From NCBI GenBank assembly GCA_017402845.1, contig JAFPLH010000077.1, positions 1-36,914 of the forward strand: DNA of 36,914 bases, read 5' to 3'. The notes beneath the pieces were generated by a model that was not told the origin of the DNA, searched no databases, and saw only the letters and a list, made by a program, of their open reading frames with translations. Positions within the stretch are counted from its first letter, which is position 1. Every line of letters starts with the position of its first letter. Positions 21,898 through 31,748 of this stretch are shown one piece after another. A program made the translations under genes and the position numbers. The stretch comes from Clostridia bacterium (GTDB lineage: Bacteria > Bacillota > Clostridia > Oscillospirales > Acutalibacteraceae).

Positions 21898-24800
21898 GTG
21901 CTATTAAAATCATTGGAAATACAGGGATTTAAAACCTTTCCCGATAAAACAAAGCTTGTTTTTGATAAAGGAATAACCTCTGTTGTGGGACCTAACGGTT
22001 CAGGAAAAAGCAATATCAGCGACGCAATACGCTGGGTATTGGGCGAACAGTCAGCAAAGGCTTTGCGCTGCTCGAAAATGGAGGACGTTGTTTTTAACGG
22101 CACCGACAACCGTAAAAAAGTCGGTTTTGCAGAGGTTACTCTTACCATAGATAATACCGACAGAGCGCTGCCCTTTGATGAAAGTCATGTTGCTGTTACA
22201 AGACGTTATTTTCGTTCAGGCGACAGCGAGTACCTTATAAACAAAGCCACCGTCAGACTTAAAGATATTCACGAGCTTTTTATGGATACCGGTCTGGGAT
22301 GTGACGGCTACTCAATGATAAGTCAGGGTAAAATAGACAGCATTGTATCATCAAAAAGCGAGGACAGACGAGAGATCTTTGAAGAAGCGTCAGGTATATC
22401 ACGCTATCGCTACCGTAAAACAGAGGCTGAGAGAAAGCTTGAACATACAGAGGAAAACCTTTTGCGCTTGAGAGATATCCTTACAGAGCTTCAGGACCGT
22501 GTTGGTCCATTGGAAAAACAGGCTGCTAAAGCTAAATCGTATCTGGAGTATGCAAAAGAAAAAGAAGGACTTGAAATAGCTATATGGCTTGATATTATCG
22601 AACGCTCCGCAAAAACCTTGCGTGAACACGAGGATAAGATCTCTGTTGCACGTTCACAGCTTGAAAGTGCAGAAAAAGCTCTTGCAGGCATTGAGAAAGA
22701 AAGCGAAGCTATTTATACGTCAAATACAGAGCTTACCGCTAAAACCGACGAATACCGCCGACTGAATTCAGAGCTTGACGCAAGAGTAGCTGAGATCAGA
22801 GCCGCTGTATCCGTTGAAGAAAATAATATCAAGCATAATCTCGCAGCTTTGCAAAGAATAAATGCAGATATTACAGAGCTTGATAATTCTGATAAAGAAA
22901 ATCAGAATGGTATAAAAGAAAAAAACGAGAGCCTGAAAGCGAAAAGATCAGAGCGTGAAGAAAAGTCAAAAAAGCTCGAAGAAGTAACCCTTGAGTTGTC
23001 GGGCATTATGGAGAGCGACGGCAGAAGCTCAACTTTGCTCAGCGAGCATAATACAAATCTTGTACGCTTAAATGAGGAGCTTTCAAACAGCCGTGTAGAA
23101 AAAAGTACCGCTGAATCGTCTTTGGCAGAAATTCAAGACAGATTGTCAAATATAAATAGTTCTCTTGCCGCAAGACAGCAGCAAAAGGACGAGTTTATTC
23201 AGCGAGCTTTACAGTGTCAAAAAGCAAGTAATGATACACAGGCACAGCTTACCGAATGTTCAAATACCGTTTCGGGGTATGAACGACTGCTTGCACAAAA
23301 GCAGAAAAAGCGTGATGATATCAAAGAAAACGGCAACAAGGTTAAGCTTGATATCAACGAAATACAAAGACATATTACCTTTCTTGAAAACCTCGAAAGA
23401 AATCTTGAGGGATTTAGTCAAAGTGTAAAGGTAGTAGTAAAGGAAGCAAAAAAGGGCAGCTTGAAGGGTATTCACGGCCCTGTATCGAGAGTAATAAAAG
23501 TACCCTCGGAATACGGTGTTGCAATTGAAACCGCTTTGGGTGCTGCTATGCAGAATATTGTTACCGAAACAGAAGAAGACGCAAAAAGGGCAATAGCATT
23601 TCTGAAAAAAAGCGAAGCGGGCAGAGCAACATTTTTGCCCGTGTCTACCATTAAAGGCAGCGAGCTTAAAGAACAGGGACTTGACGCCTGCACGGGATTT
23701 ATTGGTATAGCAAGTACACTTTGTTCTTGCGAAGACCGCTATCTTGGAATACTGCGCTCTCTTTTGGGCAGAATTTGTATTGCAAGCGATCTCGACTGCG
23801 CCGTAAATATTGCCAGAAAGTACGGCTACCGTTTCAGAGTGGTCACGCTTGACGGTCAGGTCGTAAATGCGGGCGGTTCACTCACGGGTGGTTCGCAAAA
23901 CAAAAAGACAGGTCTGCTCAGCCGTGTAAGCGAGATAGAGAAAAACAAGGTCAAACTGAATGATCTCAACAGTAAGATAAACGTACTGAGAACAGACTAT
24001 ACTAACGCTCAGGCTGAATGTGGAAAAGCAGAGGCAGAGCTTATAAGCGCAAGAGATACTTATACACATCTCAGAGAAGAAAAAGTTAAGCTTGAAGCAG
24101 AGCTGAATTCCGCAAGAGAACAGCAGAAGTCGGCAGAATCGGCAGTAGCCGAATTGTTAAGTGAAAAAGAAGAATGTGACAGCAAAACACAGCAGTTAAA
24201 CAAAACAATCGAGTTTGCAGCAAGAGAATATGAGCGTATAGAAAATCTTATCAATGCCGCACAAAAGGATATTTCAAAGCTTTCAGGAAAGCTTGCAGTT
24301 CAGAACGAAAAGCGAAATAAGCTTACAGATACAATTCAGGAGCTTAAGCTTGAAACGGTAACGCTTGATAAGGACATAGAGCTTCTGAAAAGTGAAATAA
24401 ACTCACTGGAACAAAAGCAAGCGGAGAATACAGAAAAAAGAAAAAAGCTAAACGAAGATATTGCAGCGGCAGAAAAAGACAATAAAACTACCGAAAGCAA
24501 AATTATGACTTATAGAGACGAGGAGTCACGGCTCAGACGTGATACTGCCTATAATAACGAAAGAATAACATCTCTTGCTGAAAAGCGTACAAGGCTTGAA
24601 CGGAGAAGCTCACAGCTAAGGCAGCAGGAGCGTGATAAGCTGTCAGAGAAAGAGCAGATCGGTCTTGAGCTTGCACGACTCGAAGAAAGAAAAGATAATC
24701 TCAATAAGCAGTATGATGATATCAATCGAAAGCTTTGGGACGAATACGAGCTTACAGTAAGAAGCGCCGCTGAAAAAGCTGCAAGTATAGATAATATCCC

Positions 24801-25470
24801 TAAGGCTCAGAAAAGACTTTCAGAGTTGAAAAGCAAGATAAAAGCGTTGGGCAGCGTTAATGTTGCCGCTATCGACGAGTATAAAGAGGTTTCAGAGCGA
24901 TATGAGTTTATGAAAGCTCAGGTAGGCGATATAGAGAAGTCGAAAAAAGAGATAATCTCTCTTATCGGAGACTTGACAAAGCAAATGAAAGAGCTGTTTA
25001 TCGAGCGTTTCGCTATGATAAACAAGAATTTCGGAGAAACGTTTAAAGAGCTGTTCGGCGGCGGAAATGCGTCTTTGATACTTACAAATGAAGAAGACAT
25101 TCTGTCATCGGGTATTGATATAAACTGCAATCCGCCGGGAAAACACGTTTCACATCTGGAGCTTTTATCGGGCGGCGAACGTGCGCTTGTTGCAATTGCT
25201 CTGTATTTTGCTATAATGAAAGTAAGCCCTGCGCCGTTCTGCGTTATGGACGAGATAGAAGCAGCACTCGACGAGGTAAATGTTGATCGTTTTGCAAAGT
25301 ATCTCAGACGTATGACAGATAATACTCAGTTCATACTGATAACACACCGCCGAGGTACTATGGAAGAAGCAGACGTTTTATACGGCGTTACAATGCAGGA
25401 CGAAGGAATATCAAAGCTTCTTGAGCTTCATTCAAGCGAGGTTGCCGCAAGCTTTACAAATATTAAGTAA
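21898..25470 (+). CDS. smc: Chromosome segregation protein SMC
   Basis: SMC is the ATPase of the bacterial condensin-like complex (with ScpA and ScpB, not in this window). It has 1190 residues, the normal size. The N-terminal head has Walker A GPNGSGKSN. Long heptad-rich, Glu/Lys-rich coiled coils (about 170-500 and 680-1020) flank a hinge domain (about 510-670, with IHGPVSRVIKVP, and GGSLTGGS just after it). The C-terminal head has the ABC signature LLSGGERALVAIALYFAI and Walker B CVMDEIEAALD. The start is GTG 21898 after GGAGGTGA. ftsY follows 65 bp downstream, the usual partner order. Confidence 0.97.
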   Translation: MLLKSLEIQGFKTFPDKTKLVFDKGITSVVGPNGSGKSNISDAIRWVLGEQSAKALRCSKMEDVVFNGTDNRKKVGFAEVTLTIDNTDRALPFDESHVAVTRRYFRSGDSEYLINKATVRLKDIHELFMDTGLGCDGYSMISQGKIDSIVSSKSEDRREIFEEASGISRYRYRKTEAERKLEHTEENLLRLRDILTELQDRVGPLEKQAAKAKSYLEYAKEKEGLEIAIWLDIIERSAKTLREHEDKISVARSQLESAEKALAGIEKESEAIYTSNTELTAKTDEYRRLNSELDARVAEIRAAVSVEENNIKHNLAALQRINADITELDNSDKENQNGIKEKNESLKAKRSEREEKSKKLEEVTLELSGIMESDGRSSTLLSEHNTNLVRLNEELSNSRVEKSTAESSLAEIQDRLSNINSSLAARQQQKDEFIQRALQCQKASNDTQAQLTECSNTVSGYERLLAQKQKKRDDIKENGNKVKLDINEIQRHITFLENLERNLEGFSQSVKVVVKEAKKGSLKGIHGPVSRVIKVPSEYGVAIETALGAAMQNIVTETEEDAKRAIAFLKKSEAGRATFLPVSTIKGSELKEQGLDACTGFIGIASTLCSCEDRYLGILRSLLGRICIASDLDCAVNIARKYGYRFRVVTLDGQVVNAGGSLTGGSQNKKTGLLSRVSEIEKNKVKLNDLNSKINVLRTDYTNAQAECGKAEAELISARDTYTHLREEKVKLEAELNSAREQQKSAESAVAELLSEKEECDSKTQQLNKTIEFAAREYERIENLINAAQKDISKLSGKLAVQNEKRNKLTDTIQELKLETVTLDKDIELLKSEINSLEQKQAENTEKRKKLNEDIAAAEKDNKTTESKIMTYRDEESRLRRDTAYNNERITSLAEKRTRLERRSSQLRQQERDKLSEKEQIGLELARLEERKDNLNKQYDDINRKLWDEYELTVRSAAEKAASIDNIPKAQKRLSELKSKIKALGSVNVAAIDEYKEVSERYEFMKAQVGDIEKSKKEIISLIGDLTKQMKELFIERFAMINKNFGETFKELFGGGNASLILTNEEDILSSGIDINCNPPGKHVSHLELLSGGERALVAIALYFAIMKVSPAPFCVMDEIEAALDEVNVDRFAKYLRRMTDNTQFILITHRRGTMEEADVLYGVTMQDEGISKLLELHSSEVAASFTNIK

Positions 25471-25535
25471 CGATGTATTATCATAAAAAAGTACAATTGT
25501 AAAAGCTTCTGAAATTCACAATATAGGAGGATATT

Positions 25536-26453
25536 ATGGGGTTATTTGCTAAAATCAAAGAAGGATTGAAAAAGACAAGAGACAGCGTAGTAGGTCAGAT
25601 CGACTCAATGCTTAAATCCTTTACAAAGATCGACGAGGAGCTTTTTGAAGAACTTGAAGAGCTTCTTGTAATGGGTGATGTAGGTATCACAACATCACAA
25701 AAGATCTGTGAGGAGCTTCGTAAAAGAGTAAAAAAGCAGGGTATTACAAATCCGAAAGAGGTTCACGATCTTCTTGAAGAAATCGCAGCCGAAATGTTAG
25801 AGGGCGGTCAGGAGCTTAATATTTCAACAAAGCCGTCAATCATTCTTGTTATCGGCGTAAACGGCGTGGGCAAAACTACAACCATAGGCAAGCTTGCAAA
25901 CGATCTTCGCCGCAAGCATAAAAAGGTATTGCTTTCTGCTGCTGATACGTTCCGTGCGGCTGCTATCGAACAGCTTGAGGTTTGGGCAGAGCGCAGCAAG
26001 TGCGATATTATAAAACAAAAAGAGGGTTCAGATCCTGCCGCAGTAGTTTTTGACTCCATTCAAGCTGCAAAGGCAAGAAAAGCAGACGTTATTATCTGCG
26101 ACACAGCAGGCAGACTTCATAACAAAAAGCATCTTATGGATGAGCTTAGCAAGATCAGCCGTATTATTGACAGAGAGCTGCCTGACGCTGATAAAGAGGT
26201 TTTGCTTGTGCTTGACGCAACCACGGGACAAAATGCAGTAAATCAGGCGAGAGAGTTTAAAAATGCCGCAGGTATTACGGGTATCGTACTCACAAAGCTT
26301 GACGGTACAGCCAAGGGCGGCGTTGTGCTTGCTATAAAAGAAGAACTCGACGTACCTGTTAAATATATCGGAGTAGGCGAGCAGATAGACGATCTCCAGC
26401 CGTTTGAGCCTGCCGAGTTTGCAAAGGCTATGTTTGATGTTGACAAGGAGTAA
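25536..26453 (+). CDS. ftsY: Signal recognition particle receptor FtsY
   Basis: FtsY is the membrane-associated GTPase that docks SRP-ribosome complexes. The 305-residue protein consists of a short basic N-terminus and the NG domain; the long acidic A domain of E. coli is absent, as usual in Firmicutes. Visible GTPase motifs are [15 protein letters not shown] (P-loop), the [17 protein letters not shown] insertion-box region, [13 protein letters not shown] and [16 protein letters not shown] precedes ATG 25536. rdgB starts 3 bp after the stop, its ribosome site lying inside the ftsY end. Confidence 0.97.
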   Translation: MGLFAKIKEGLKKTRDSVVGQIDSMLKSFTKIDEELFEELEELLVMGDVGITTSQKICEELRKRVKKQGITNPKEVHDLLEEIAAEMLEGGQELNISTKPSIILVIGVNGVGKTTTIGKLANDLRRKHKKVLLSAADTFRAAAIEQLEVWAERSKCDIIKQKEGSDPAAVVFDSIQAAKARKADVIICDTAGRLHNKKHLMDELSKISRIIDRELPDADKEVLLVLDATTGQNAVNQAREFKNAAGITGIVLTKLDGTAKGGVVLAIKEELDVPVKYIGVGEQIDDLQPFEPAEFAKAMFDVDKE

Positions 26454-26456
26454 TAC

Positions 26457-27044
26457 ATGAAAAAGTTTATTATTGCCTCAAACAATAAAGCAAAGGTCAA
26501 AGAGCTTGACAGAATTCTGAATCCTTTGGGTATTACGGCAGTTACAGCCGCAAGCGAAGGAATAGATCTGGGTGATGTTGAAGAAACAGGCAAAACCTTT
26601 GCCGAGAATGCGTATATAAAAGCGCTGGCAGCCTACAAGAAAACAGGTATGCCGTCTGTTGCAGATGATTCCGGACTTATGGTTGACGCACTCAACGGCG
26701 AACCAGGTGTATACTCTGCACGATATGCAGACACAGACAAACAGAGAATAGAAAAACTGCTGTTTAATTTAAAGGGTATTCCCACACAGGAGAGAAGCGC
26801 ACATTTTGTCAGCTCTGTATGCTGTATAATAGACGAAAATACCGTTATTACGGCAGAGGGTAAGTGCAGCGGTATTATTACCGAAGAACCTCACGGACAA
26901 GGTGGCTTTGGGTATGATCCCGTATTTATGACAGACAGCGGAAAAACCTTTGCCGAGCTTACCGCAGAGGAGAAAGACAGAATAAGTCATAGAGGACGTG
27001 CGCTGAGAGAATTATACGACAAATTGTCAAAGACAGAGTTTTAA
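26457..27044 (+). CDS. rdgB: XTP/dITP diphosphatase (RdgB/HAM1 family)
   Basis: This enzyme hydrolyses non-canonical purine nucleoside triphosphates (XTP, ITP, dITP) to monophosphates and so keeps them out of nucleic acids. The 195-residue protein has the nucleotide-binding start SNNKAKVKEL, VADDSGLMVDALNGEPGVYS, GFGYDPVF and SHRGRAL, the standard set. AAGGAG lies before ATG 26457. It forms part of a compact run ftsY-rdgB-yhbY-nadD/yqeK-rsfS. Confidence 0.95.
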   Translation: MKKFIIASNNKAKVKELDRILNPLGITAVTAASEGIDLGDVEETGKTFAENAYIKALAAYKKTGMPSVADDSGLMVDALNGEPGVYSARYADTDKQRIEKLLFNLKGIPTQERSAHFVSSVCCIIDENTVITAEGKCSGIITEEPHGQGGFGYDPVFMTDSGKTFAELTAEEKDRISHRGRALRELYDKLSKTEF

Positions 27045-27057
27045 GGAGTAGTATTAT

Positions 27058-27363
27058 ATGCTTACAAGTAAACAAAGGGCTTATCTGCGTTCGCTGGCTA
27101 ATGGGATAGATACCATTCTTATGGTTGGCAAGGGCGGTTTGAGCGAGCAGATAACCGCACAAGCCGAGTCTGCACTCAAAGCAAGAGAACTGATAAAAGG
27201 CAAGGTACTCGAAAGCTGCGAGCTTTCTGTTCGTGAAGCCGCAGAGAGAATAGCCGAAGATACACATTCTGAGGTAGTTCAGGTTATAGGTACAAAATTT
27301 GTACTGTATAAAAGAAACGATAAAGATCCTCAGATCGTTTTGCCCAAATCAAAGAAAAAATAA
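27058..27363 (+). CDS. yhbY: YhbY-type RNA-binding protein (CRM domain)
   Basis: This 101-residue single CRM-domain protein (CRS1/YhbY) binds pre-50S ribosomal particles. The family pattern LTSKQRAYLRSLANGIDTIL followed by VGKGGLSEQ (the GxxG-type RNA-binding loop), and the later SEVVQVIGTKFVLYKRN are visible. AAGGAG precedes ATG 27058. Confidence 0.93.
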   Translation: MLTSKQRAYLRSLANGIDTILMVGKGGLSEQITAQAESALKARELIKGKVLESCELSVREAAERIAEDTHSEVVQVIGTKFVLYKRNDKDPQIVLPKSKKK

Positions 27364-27395
27364 AATATTATTTTTGAGTAAAAGCAGGTGAGAAT

Positions 27396-28622
27396 ATGAA
27401 ACAGCAAAAAAGAATTGCAATGTTCGGAGGTACTTTTAATCCGATCCATAATGCACATATAAATCTTGCATTGGCTTTTATCAAAAAGCTGAAGCTTGAT
27501 AAGCTGCTGCTTATACCTACGGGTGTACCGCCGCATAAAACCGATCTCGACATCATATACGGCGAACACAGACTCAATATGTGCCGATTAGCTGTACAGG
27601 ATTACAAAAAAATAGAAGTTTCTGATATCGAGGTCAAGAGAGGCGGAAAAAGCTATACGGCAGATACGTTAAGACAACTAAAAGAGATATATCCAGACAG
27701 CGAGTTTTTTGTTATCATGGGCGCAGATATGTATATGACGCTTGACACATGGCACGAGCCCGATACAATATTCTCGCTTGCAACGGTTTGTACTGTTCCA
27801 AGAAATAATGACGAGCTTGAACAGTTGAACGCAAAAGAGAGTGAATACTCCAAAAGAGGCTGTAAAACTATAATTCTTGATTTGAAGAAATCAGATATTT
27901 CTGCAACTAAGATACGCAAAACCGTATTTAATGACGGTGTTATCACAAAATATGTAGATCCGAAGGTAGAAAAATACATATACGCAAATTATTTGTATAT
28001 GAATAAGGCTGTAATAAATTACGAACGCTTTGACAAAGTGTTAAAAGCACGTATGGGCGAAAAAAGATATATACACTCCGTAAACGTAGCCACAGAAGCA
28101 AAAAGACTGGCTACGAAGTACGGGGCAGACGTTGAAAAAGCACGTCTTGCAGGAATACTTCACGATATAGCAAAAGAAACTCCGGCAGATGAACAGCTAA
28201 AAATAATACAGAGAGCGTATATAAAACTCAACGACGTAGAAAGTCAGTCGCCAAAGCTTTGGCACGCAATAGCAGGTGCAGCTTTTGTGCGTTATTTTAT
28301 GGGCATTGAGGACGAGGACGTATTCAATGCTATAAGATATCACACATCAGGCAGGGCGAATATGAGCCTGCTCGAAAAGTGTATTTTTATTGCAGATTTT
28401 ACGGGCGCTGAACGTGATTACGACGGTGTTGATGAAATGCGTGCGCTTGCAAATCAAAGCCTTGAAGACGCTATGACATACGGTCTATCGTTCAGCATAT
28501 CCGATCTTGCTAAACGCAGGCTTGCAATAGATCCGAATTCTTTGGCTTGCTACAACGAAATGGTTTTGAAAGCAGCCGCTAATAATAAGAAAACAAGTAA
28601 TAACGAAAAGAATACAAAGTAA
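27396..28622 (+). CDS. nadD: Fused NadD adenylyltransferase and YqeK HD-domain hydrolase
   Basis: The 408-residue protein joins two enzymes usually encoded by adjacent genes. Residues 1 to about 200 are nicotinate-nucleotide adenylyltransferase (NAD synthesis), with GGTFNPIHNAHINLA (nucleotidyl-transferase HxxH-type loop), IPTGVPPHK, MGADMY and the ISATKIR signature. Residues from about 215 are the YqeK HD domain, with RYIHSVNVATEAKRLA, GILHDIAKE (HD pair), HAIAGA, IRYHTSGR and CIFIADFTGAERDYDGV. YqeK of Bacillus is an Ap4A symmetrical hydrolase. The reading frame is continuous with no internal start signal. rsfS follows 12 bp later, completing the classical nadD-yqeK-rsfS order with the first two fused. 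Confidence 0.92.
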   Translation: MKQQKRIAMFGGTFNPIHNAHINLALAFIKKLKLDKLLLIPTGVPPHKTDLDIIYGEHRLNMCRLAVQDYKKIEVSDIEVKRGGKSYTADTLRQLKEIYPDSEFFVIMGADMYMTLDTWHEPDTIFSLATVCTVPRNNDELEQLNAKESEYSKRGCKTIILDLKKSDISATKIRKTVFNDGVITKYVDPKVEKYIYANYLYMNKAVINYERFDKVLKARMGEKRYIHSVNVATEAKRLATKYGADVEKARLAGILHDIAKETPADEQLKIIQRAYIKLNDVESQSPKLWHAIAGAAFVRYFMGIEDEDVFNAIRYHTSGRANMSLLEKCIFIADFTGAERDYDGVDEMRALANQSLEDAMTYGLSFSISDLAKRRLAIDPNSLACYNEMVLKAAANNKKTSNNEKNTK

Positions 28623-28634
28623 AGAGGTGTTTTT

Positions 28635-28994
28635 ATGACAAGTATTGAAATCGCAAAAGAAGCCGTCAAGGCTATCGACAGCAAAAGAGGTACAAACATT
28701 AAGCTTATCAAGGTCGGTGATGTTTCTATCATTGCAGACTATTTTGTAATAGCAACAGGTCAAAGCTCTACACAGGTCAAAGCGCTTGCAGACGAGGTTG
28801 AATATCAGCTCAAAGAAAAAGGCGAAAATGTAAGTCATATTGAGGGCTATCGTTCTGATACGTGGATACTGCTCGATTATATTGACGTTATAGTTCACGT
28901 TTTTTCTGACGAGGCAAGAGAGTATTACGATCTCGACAGAATGTGGGCAGACGGCGTAGAGGTCGATATATCTGATATTATTGTTAAAGAGTGA
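28635..28994 (+). CDS. rsfS: Ribosomal silencing factor RsfS
   Basis: RsfS binds L14 and prevents subunit joining when nutrients are scarce. The 119-residue protein shows the family run SIIADYFVIATGQSSTQVKA, EGYRSDTWILLDYIDVIVHV and FSDEAREYYDLDRMW. AGAGGTG precedes ATG 28635. It is the last gene of the run that starts with ftsY; the next gene, rpsU, has its own promoter. Confidence 0.96.
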   Translation: MTSIEIAKEAVKAIDSKRGTNIKLIKVGDVSIIADYFVIATGQSSTQVKALADEVEYQLKEKGENVSHIEGYRSDTWILLDYIDVIVHVFSDEAREYYDLDRMWADGVEVDISDIIVKE

Positions 28995-29045
28995 TTTTAA
29001 AAGTCAGGCAAAATAAGCAATATTGTGATAATTTTTAAAAAACAC

Positions 29046-29075
29046 TTGACAAAATTATGTGAGATATTGTATAAT
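29046..29075 (+). promoter_or_regulatory. rpsU promoter
   Basis: TTGACA (29046-29051), an 18-nt spacer and TATAAT (29070-29075). The leader of about 50 nt contains a hairpin near the ribosome binding site. Confidence 0.75.
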
Positions 29076-29132
29076 TAAGCTTGCAGATTATGCGATTAAC
29101 TCCTGCCTTTTGGCGGATGGGAGGGAAAATAA

Positions 29133-29309
29133 ATGGCTGAGATCAGAATTAAGGATAATGAGTCTCTTGAGAGCGCTCTGAGAAGATTTAAGAAGCAGTG
29201 CGCAAGAGCCGGTGTTATAGCTGAGGTTCGCAAAAGAGAAGCATACGAGAAGCCTTCTGTAAGACGTAAGAAAAAGTCCGAGGCGGCTCGCAAGCGTAAG
29301 TATAAGTAA
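29133..29309 (+). CDS. rpsU: 30S ribosomal protein S21
   Basis: A 58-residue, very basic bS21: it begins [20 protein letters not shown], continues [19 protein letters not shown] and ends in a Lys/Arg-rich tail. ATG 29133 follows GGGAGGG (29119-29125). The leader can fold CTGCC (29103-29107) against GGCGG (29112-29116), and CTC (29100-29102) could pair with GAG of the ribosome binding site, so some translational control is possible. It is a single-gene unit with its own promoter and terminator. Confidence 0.96.
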   Translation: MAEIRIKDNESLESALRRFKKQCARAGVIAEVRKREAYEKPSVRRKKKSEAARKRKYK

Positions 29310-29363
29310 TGATATTTTTATATTGTACTTATACTATGCAGTTATGCAGACATTTTAGAAATA

Positions 29364-29396
29364 ACGGGCAGATTATTCTGTCCGTTTTATTTTTTA
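29364..29396 (+). terminator. rpsU terminator
   Basis: ACGGGCAGA (29364-29372) pairs with TCTGTCCGT (29377-29385) with one wobble over a 4-nt loop, followed by TTT-A-TTTTTT. The miniature element copy B begins directly at the end of this T-run. Confidence 0.85.
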
Positions 29397-29574
29397 TTAA
29401 GGAAACACTGATTAAATCGAGTGCCCGTATCGCTTAGAATTTTTTCAGGCAAATTGTGCGAAAATCACGCCGGAATACTGACGTATTTCAAGTGATTTGA
29501 GTACAATTTGACAAAAAAGGCAAGCGAGATGGGTGCTTAGTCCGCAGGACGTGATTTATTCAGTGCTTCCTTAA
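29397..29574 (-). repeat. Miniature inverted-repeat element (MITE-like), copy B
   Basis: This 178-bp element is bounded by TTAAGGAAACACTGATTAAATC and, on the other strand, TTAAGGAAGCACTGAATAAATC. Read on the minus strand it matches copy A (15305-15506) almost base for base, apart from terminal single-base changes and a shorter, unrelated internal block (about 29508-29545). It contains the same nested stems and the core ATACGTCAGTATTCCGGCG. It lies between the rpsU terminator and the 3' end of glnN and carries no gene. Confidence 0.85.
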
Positions 29575-29582
29575 ATATTTTA

Positions 29583-29618
29583 CCCTCTGCCGTGTTTACG
29601 ACAGAGGGGCTAATTTTT
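29583..29618. terminator. Terminator between rpsU and glnN
   Basis: CCCTCTG (29583-29589) pairs with CAGAGGG (29602-29608), extended by CGT/ACG after one mismatch. T-rich sequence follows on the plus strand (TTTTTTT) and weakly on the minus strand. It probably serves glnN, which ends at 29640 on the minus strand. Confidence 0.65.
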
Positions 29619-29639
29619 TTGATATGATGAATAATATTA

Positions 29640-31733
29640 TTATTTCACGCTGTAAAGCATTTGACCGTATGACGCATAAGGCCATGCTTTAGCGTCCATA
29701 GACATTTCCATTTCGTCTGCAACAACTCTTGCTTCCTGCATAGCGGGGAATACCTCGTCTGCATAGAAGTTTGCAAGCTCCTGAACGCCGTTTTTGTCAG
29801 CGGCTTTGAGAAGAAGCGAGTCGAGCTTGTCGATTCTGTGAGAGAAACAAAGCTGAAGCTTTGAAAGCTTTGAAGCAAGCTCTACTTCAAGTTCTGCTGT
29901 GATCTCTGCCGACAGCGCTTTCTTTGCAGAGGCTGTTTCTACAAGCTCCTTTACAAACTTTGATACGGCGGGGATAATATCTTTCTTAGCCATATCTATC
30001 ATGGTGAGAGCTTCAATATTTATGATCTTAGAGTAGTTTTCAAGAAGAATGTCATAGCGTGCGCGCAATTCATACTCGTTGTATATCTTATGCTTTTTAA
30101 ACAGATCAACATTCTTCTGATCTATATATCGTGCAACGGCGGCAGGAGTAGTGCGAAGATTCATCAAACCTCTGTTTTCAGCCTCTTTTACCCATTCGGG
30201 TGCATAGTTGTTGCCGTTGAATATTATTCTCTTGTGCTCTGTGTATGTTTTCTTGATAAGCTCAATAACAGCAGCGTCAAAGTCTTCTGCATTTTCAAGC
30301 TCGTCGGCAAACTGTGAAAGCTCTTCGGCTACCATAGTATTAAGCATAATATTCGGGCAGGAGATGTTGTCGCTTGAACCAAGCATTCTGAATTCAAACT
30401 TGTTGCCCGTAAATGCCATAGGCGAGGTGCGGTTGCGGTCTGTGGTGTCTTTCTTGAAGTCTGCAAGAACTTCAACGCCCATTTTCATGCGTTCTTCTTT
30501 TTTGGTGTAGTAATCTTTACCTGAGCAGATAGCCTCAAAAATATCCTCAAGATCAGTTCCGATAAACATAGATACTATTGCCGGCGGTGCTTCGTTTGCG
30601 CCAAGTCTGTGATCGTTTCCGGCAGAGGCAGCCGAAATTCTGAGAAGATCCTGATATTCGTCAACAGCCTTTATTACTGCAACAAAGAACAAAAGGAATT
30701 GATGATCGTTGTAGGGATCTTTACCCGGATCAAGAAGATTTTTGCCCCCGTTTGTGCTTATTGACCAGTTGTTGTGCTTACCGCTGCCGTTTACGCCTGC
30801 AAACGGCTTTTCGTGAAGCAGACACTCCATTCCGTGACGATTGGCTATGCGCTTCATCATCTCCATGGTAAGCTGATTGTGGTCTGTTGCAAGGTTTGTT
30901 GTTGTGTAAATAGGTGCTAACTCGTGCTGTGCGGGCGCTACCTCGTTATGCTTTGTTTTTGCGTATATGCCAAGCTTCCATAATTCCTCATCAAGCTCCT
31001 TCATGAATACGGAAACCTTATCTTTTATCTTTCCGAAGTAATGGTCTTCAAGCTCCTGTCCTTTAGGCGCACGAGCACCGTAAAGTGTTCTGCCTGTGTA
31101 GGTGAGGTCTTTTCTTGAGTCGAACATTTTCTTGTCGATAAGAAAATATTCCTGTTCGGGACCTACTGTTGTGATAACTCTTGCTGTTTCAGTATCACCA
31201 AACAATCTGAGCAAACGAACGGCTTCATTACTGATAGCCTCCATAGAACGCAGAAGCGGAGTTTTCTTGTCGAGAACATCGCCGGTGTATGAGCAAAATG
31301 CTGTGGGAATACAAAGAGAGCCGTCTTTTATAAAGGCGTATGAGGTGGGATCCCATGTTGTGTAGCCTCTTGCTTCAAACGTTGCACGAATACCACCGGA
31401 AGGAAAGCTTGAAGCGTCCGGCTCGCCTTTGATAAGCTCTTTTCCGCTGAACTCCATAATAACTGTGCCGTCGTCTGTGGGATTGATAAAGCTGTCGTGT
31501 TTCTCTGCTGTAACGCCTGTCATGGGCTGAAACCAGTGTGTATAGTGTGTGCAGCCGTTTTCAACTGCCCAGTCTTTCATAGCGTTGGCAACAATATTTG
31601 CTACGTTTATATCAAGCGGCTGACCGTCTTTGATCGTTTTTTTTAGTGCTTTGTAAGTTTGCTTGGGCAGTCTTTGCTTCATAGTTCTTTCGTCAAAAAC
31701 AAGGCTGCCAAAAAGTTCGGGAACATTCACCAT
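29640..31733 (-). CDS. glnN: Glutamine synthetase type III
   Basis: This enzyme makes glutamine from glutamate, ammonia and ATP. The 697-residue length and the motifs [43 protein letters not shown] and an N-terminus rich in type III markers ([13 protein letters not shown]) identify the GSIII (GlnN) class, not the 440-residue GlnA. ATG 31733 is the start because GGAGGAA (minus strand, 31747-31741) precedes it; the open frame upstream runs through the leader terminator and promoter and is not coding. Expression is probably attenuated in the leader. It is a single-gene unit. Confidence 0.95.
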   Translation of the reverse strand: MVNVPELFGSLVFDERTMKQRLPKQTYKALKKTIKDGQPLDINVANIVANAMKDWAVENGCTHYTHWFQPMTGVTAEKHDSFINPTDDGTVIMEFSGKELIKGEPDASSFPSGGIRATFEARGYTTWDPTSYAFIKDGSLCIPTAFCSYTGDVLDKKTPLLRSMEAISNEAVRLLRLFGDTETARVITTVGPEQEYFLIDKKMFDSRKDLTYTGRTLYGARAPKGQELEDHYFGKIKDKVSVFMKELDEELWKLGIYAKTKHNEVAPAQHELAPIYTTTNLATDHNQLTMEMMKRIANRHGMECLLHEKPFAGVNGSGKHNNWSISTNGGKNLLDPGKDPYNDHQFLLFFVAVIKAVDEYQDLLRISAASAGNDHRLGANEAPPAIVSMFIGTDLEDIFEAICSGKDYYTKKEERMKMGVEVLADFKKDTTDRNRTSPMAFTGNKFEFRMLGSSDNISCPNIMLNTMVAEELSQFADELENAEDFDAAVIELIKKTYTEHKRIIFNGNNYAPEWVKEAENRGLMNLRTTPAAVARYIDQKNVDLFKKHKIYNEYELRARYDILLENYSKIINIEALTMIDMAKKDIIPAVSKFVKELVETASAKKALSAEITAELEVELASKLSKLQLCFSHRIDKLDSLLLKAADKNGVQELANFYADEVFPAMQEARVVADEMEMSMDAKAWPYASYGQMLYSVK

Positions 31734-31748
31734 TATTATCTTCCTCCG

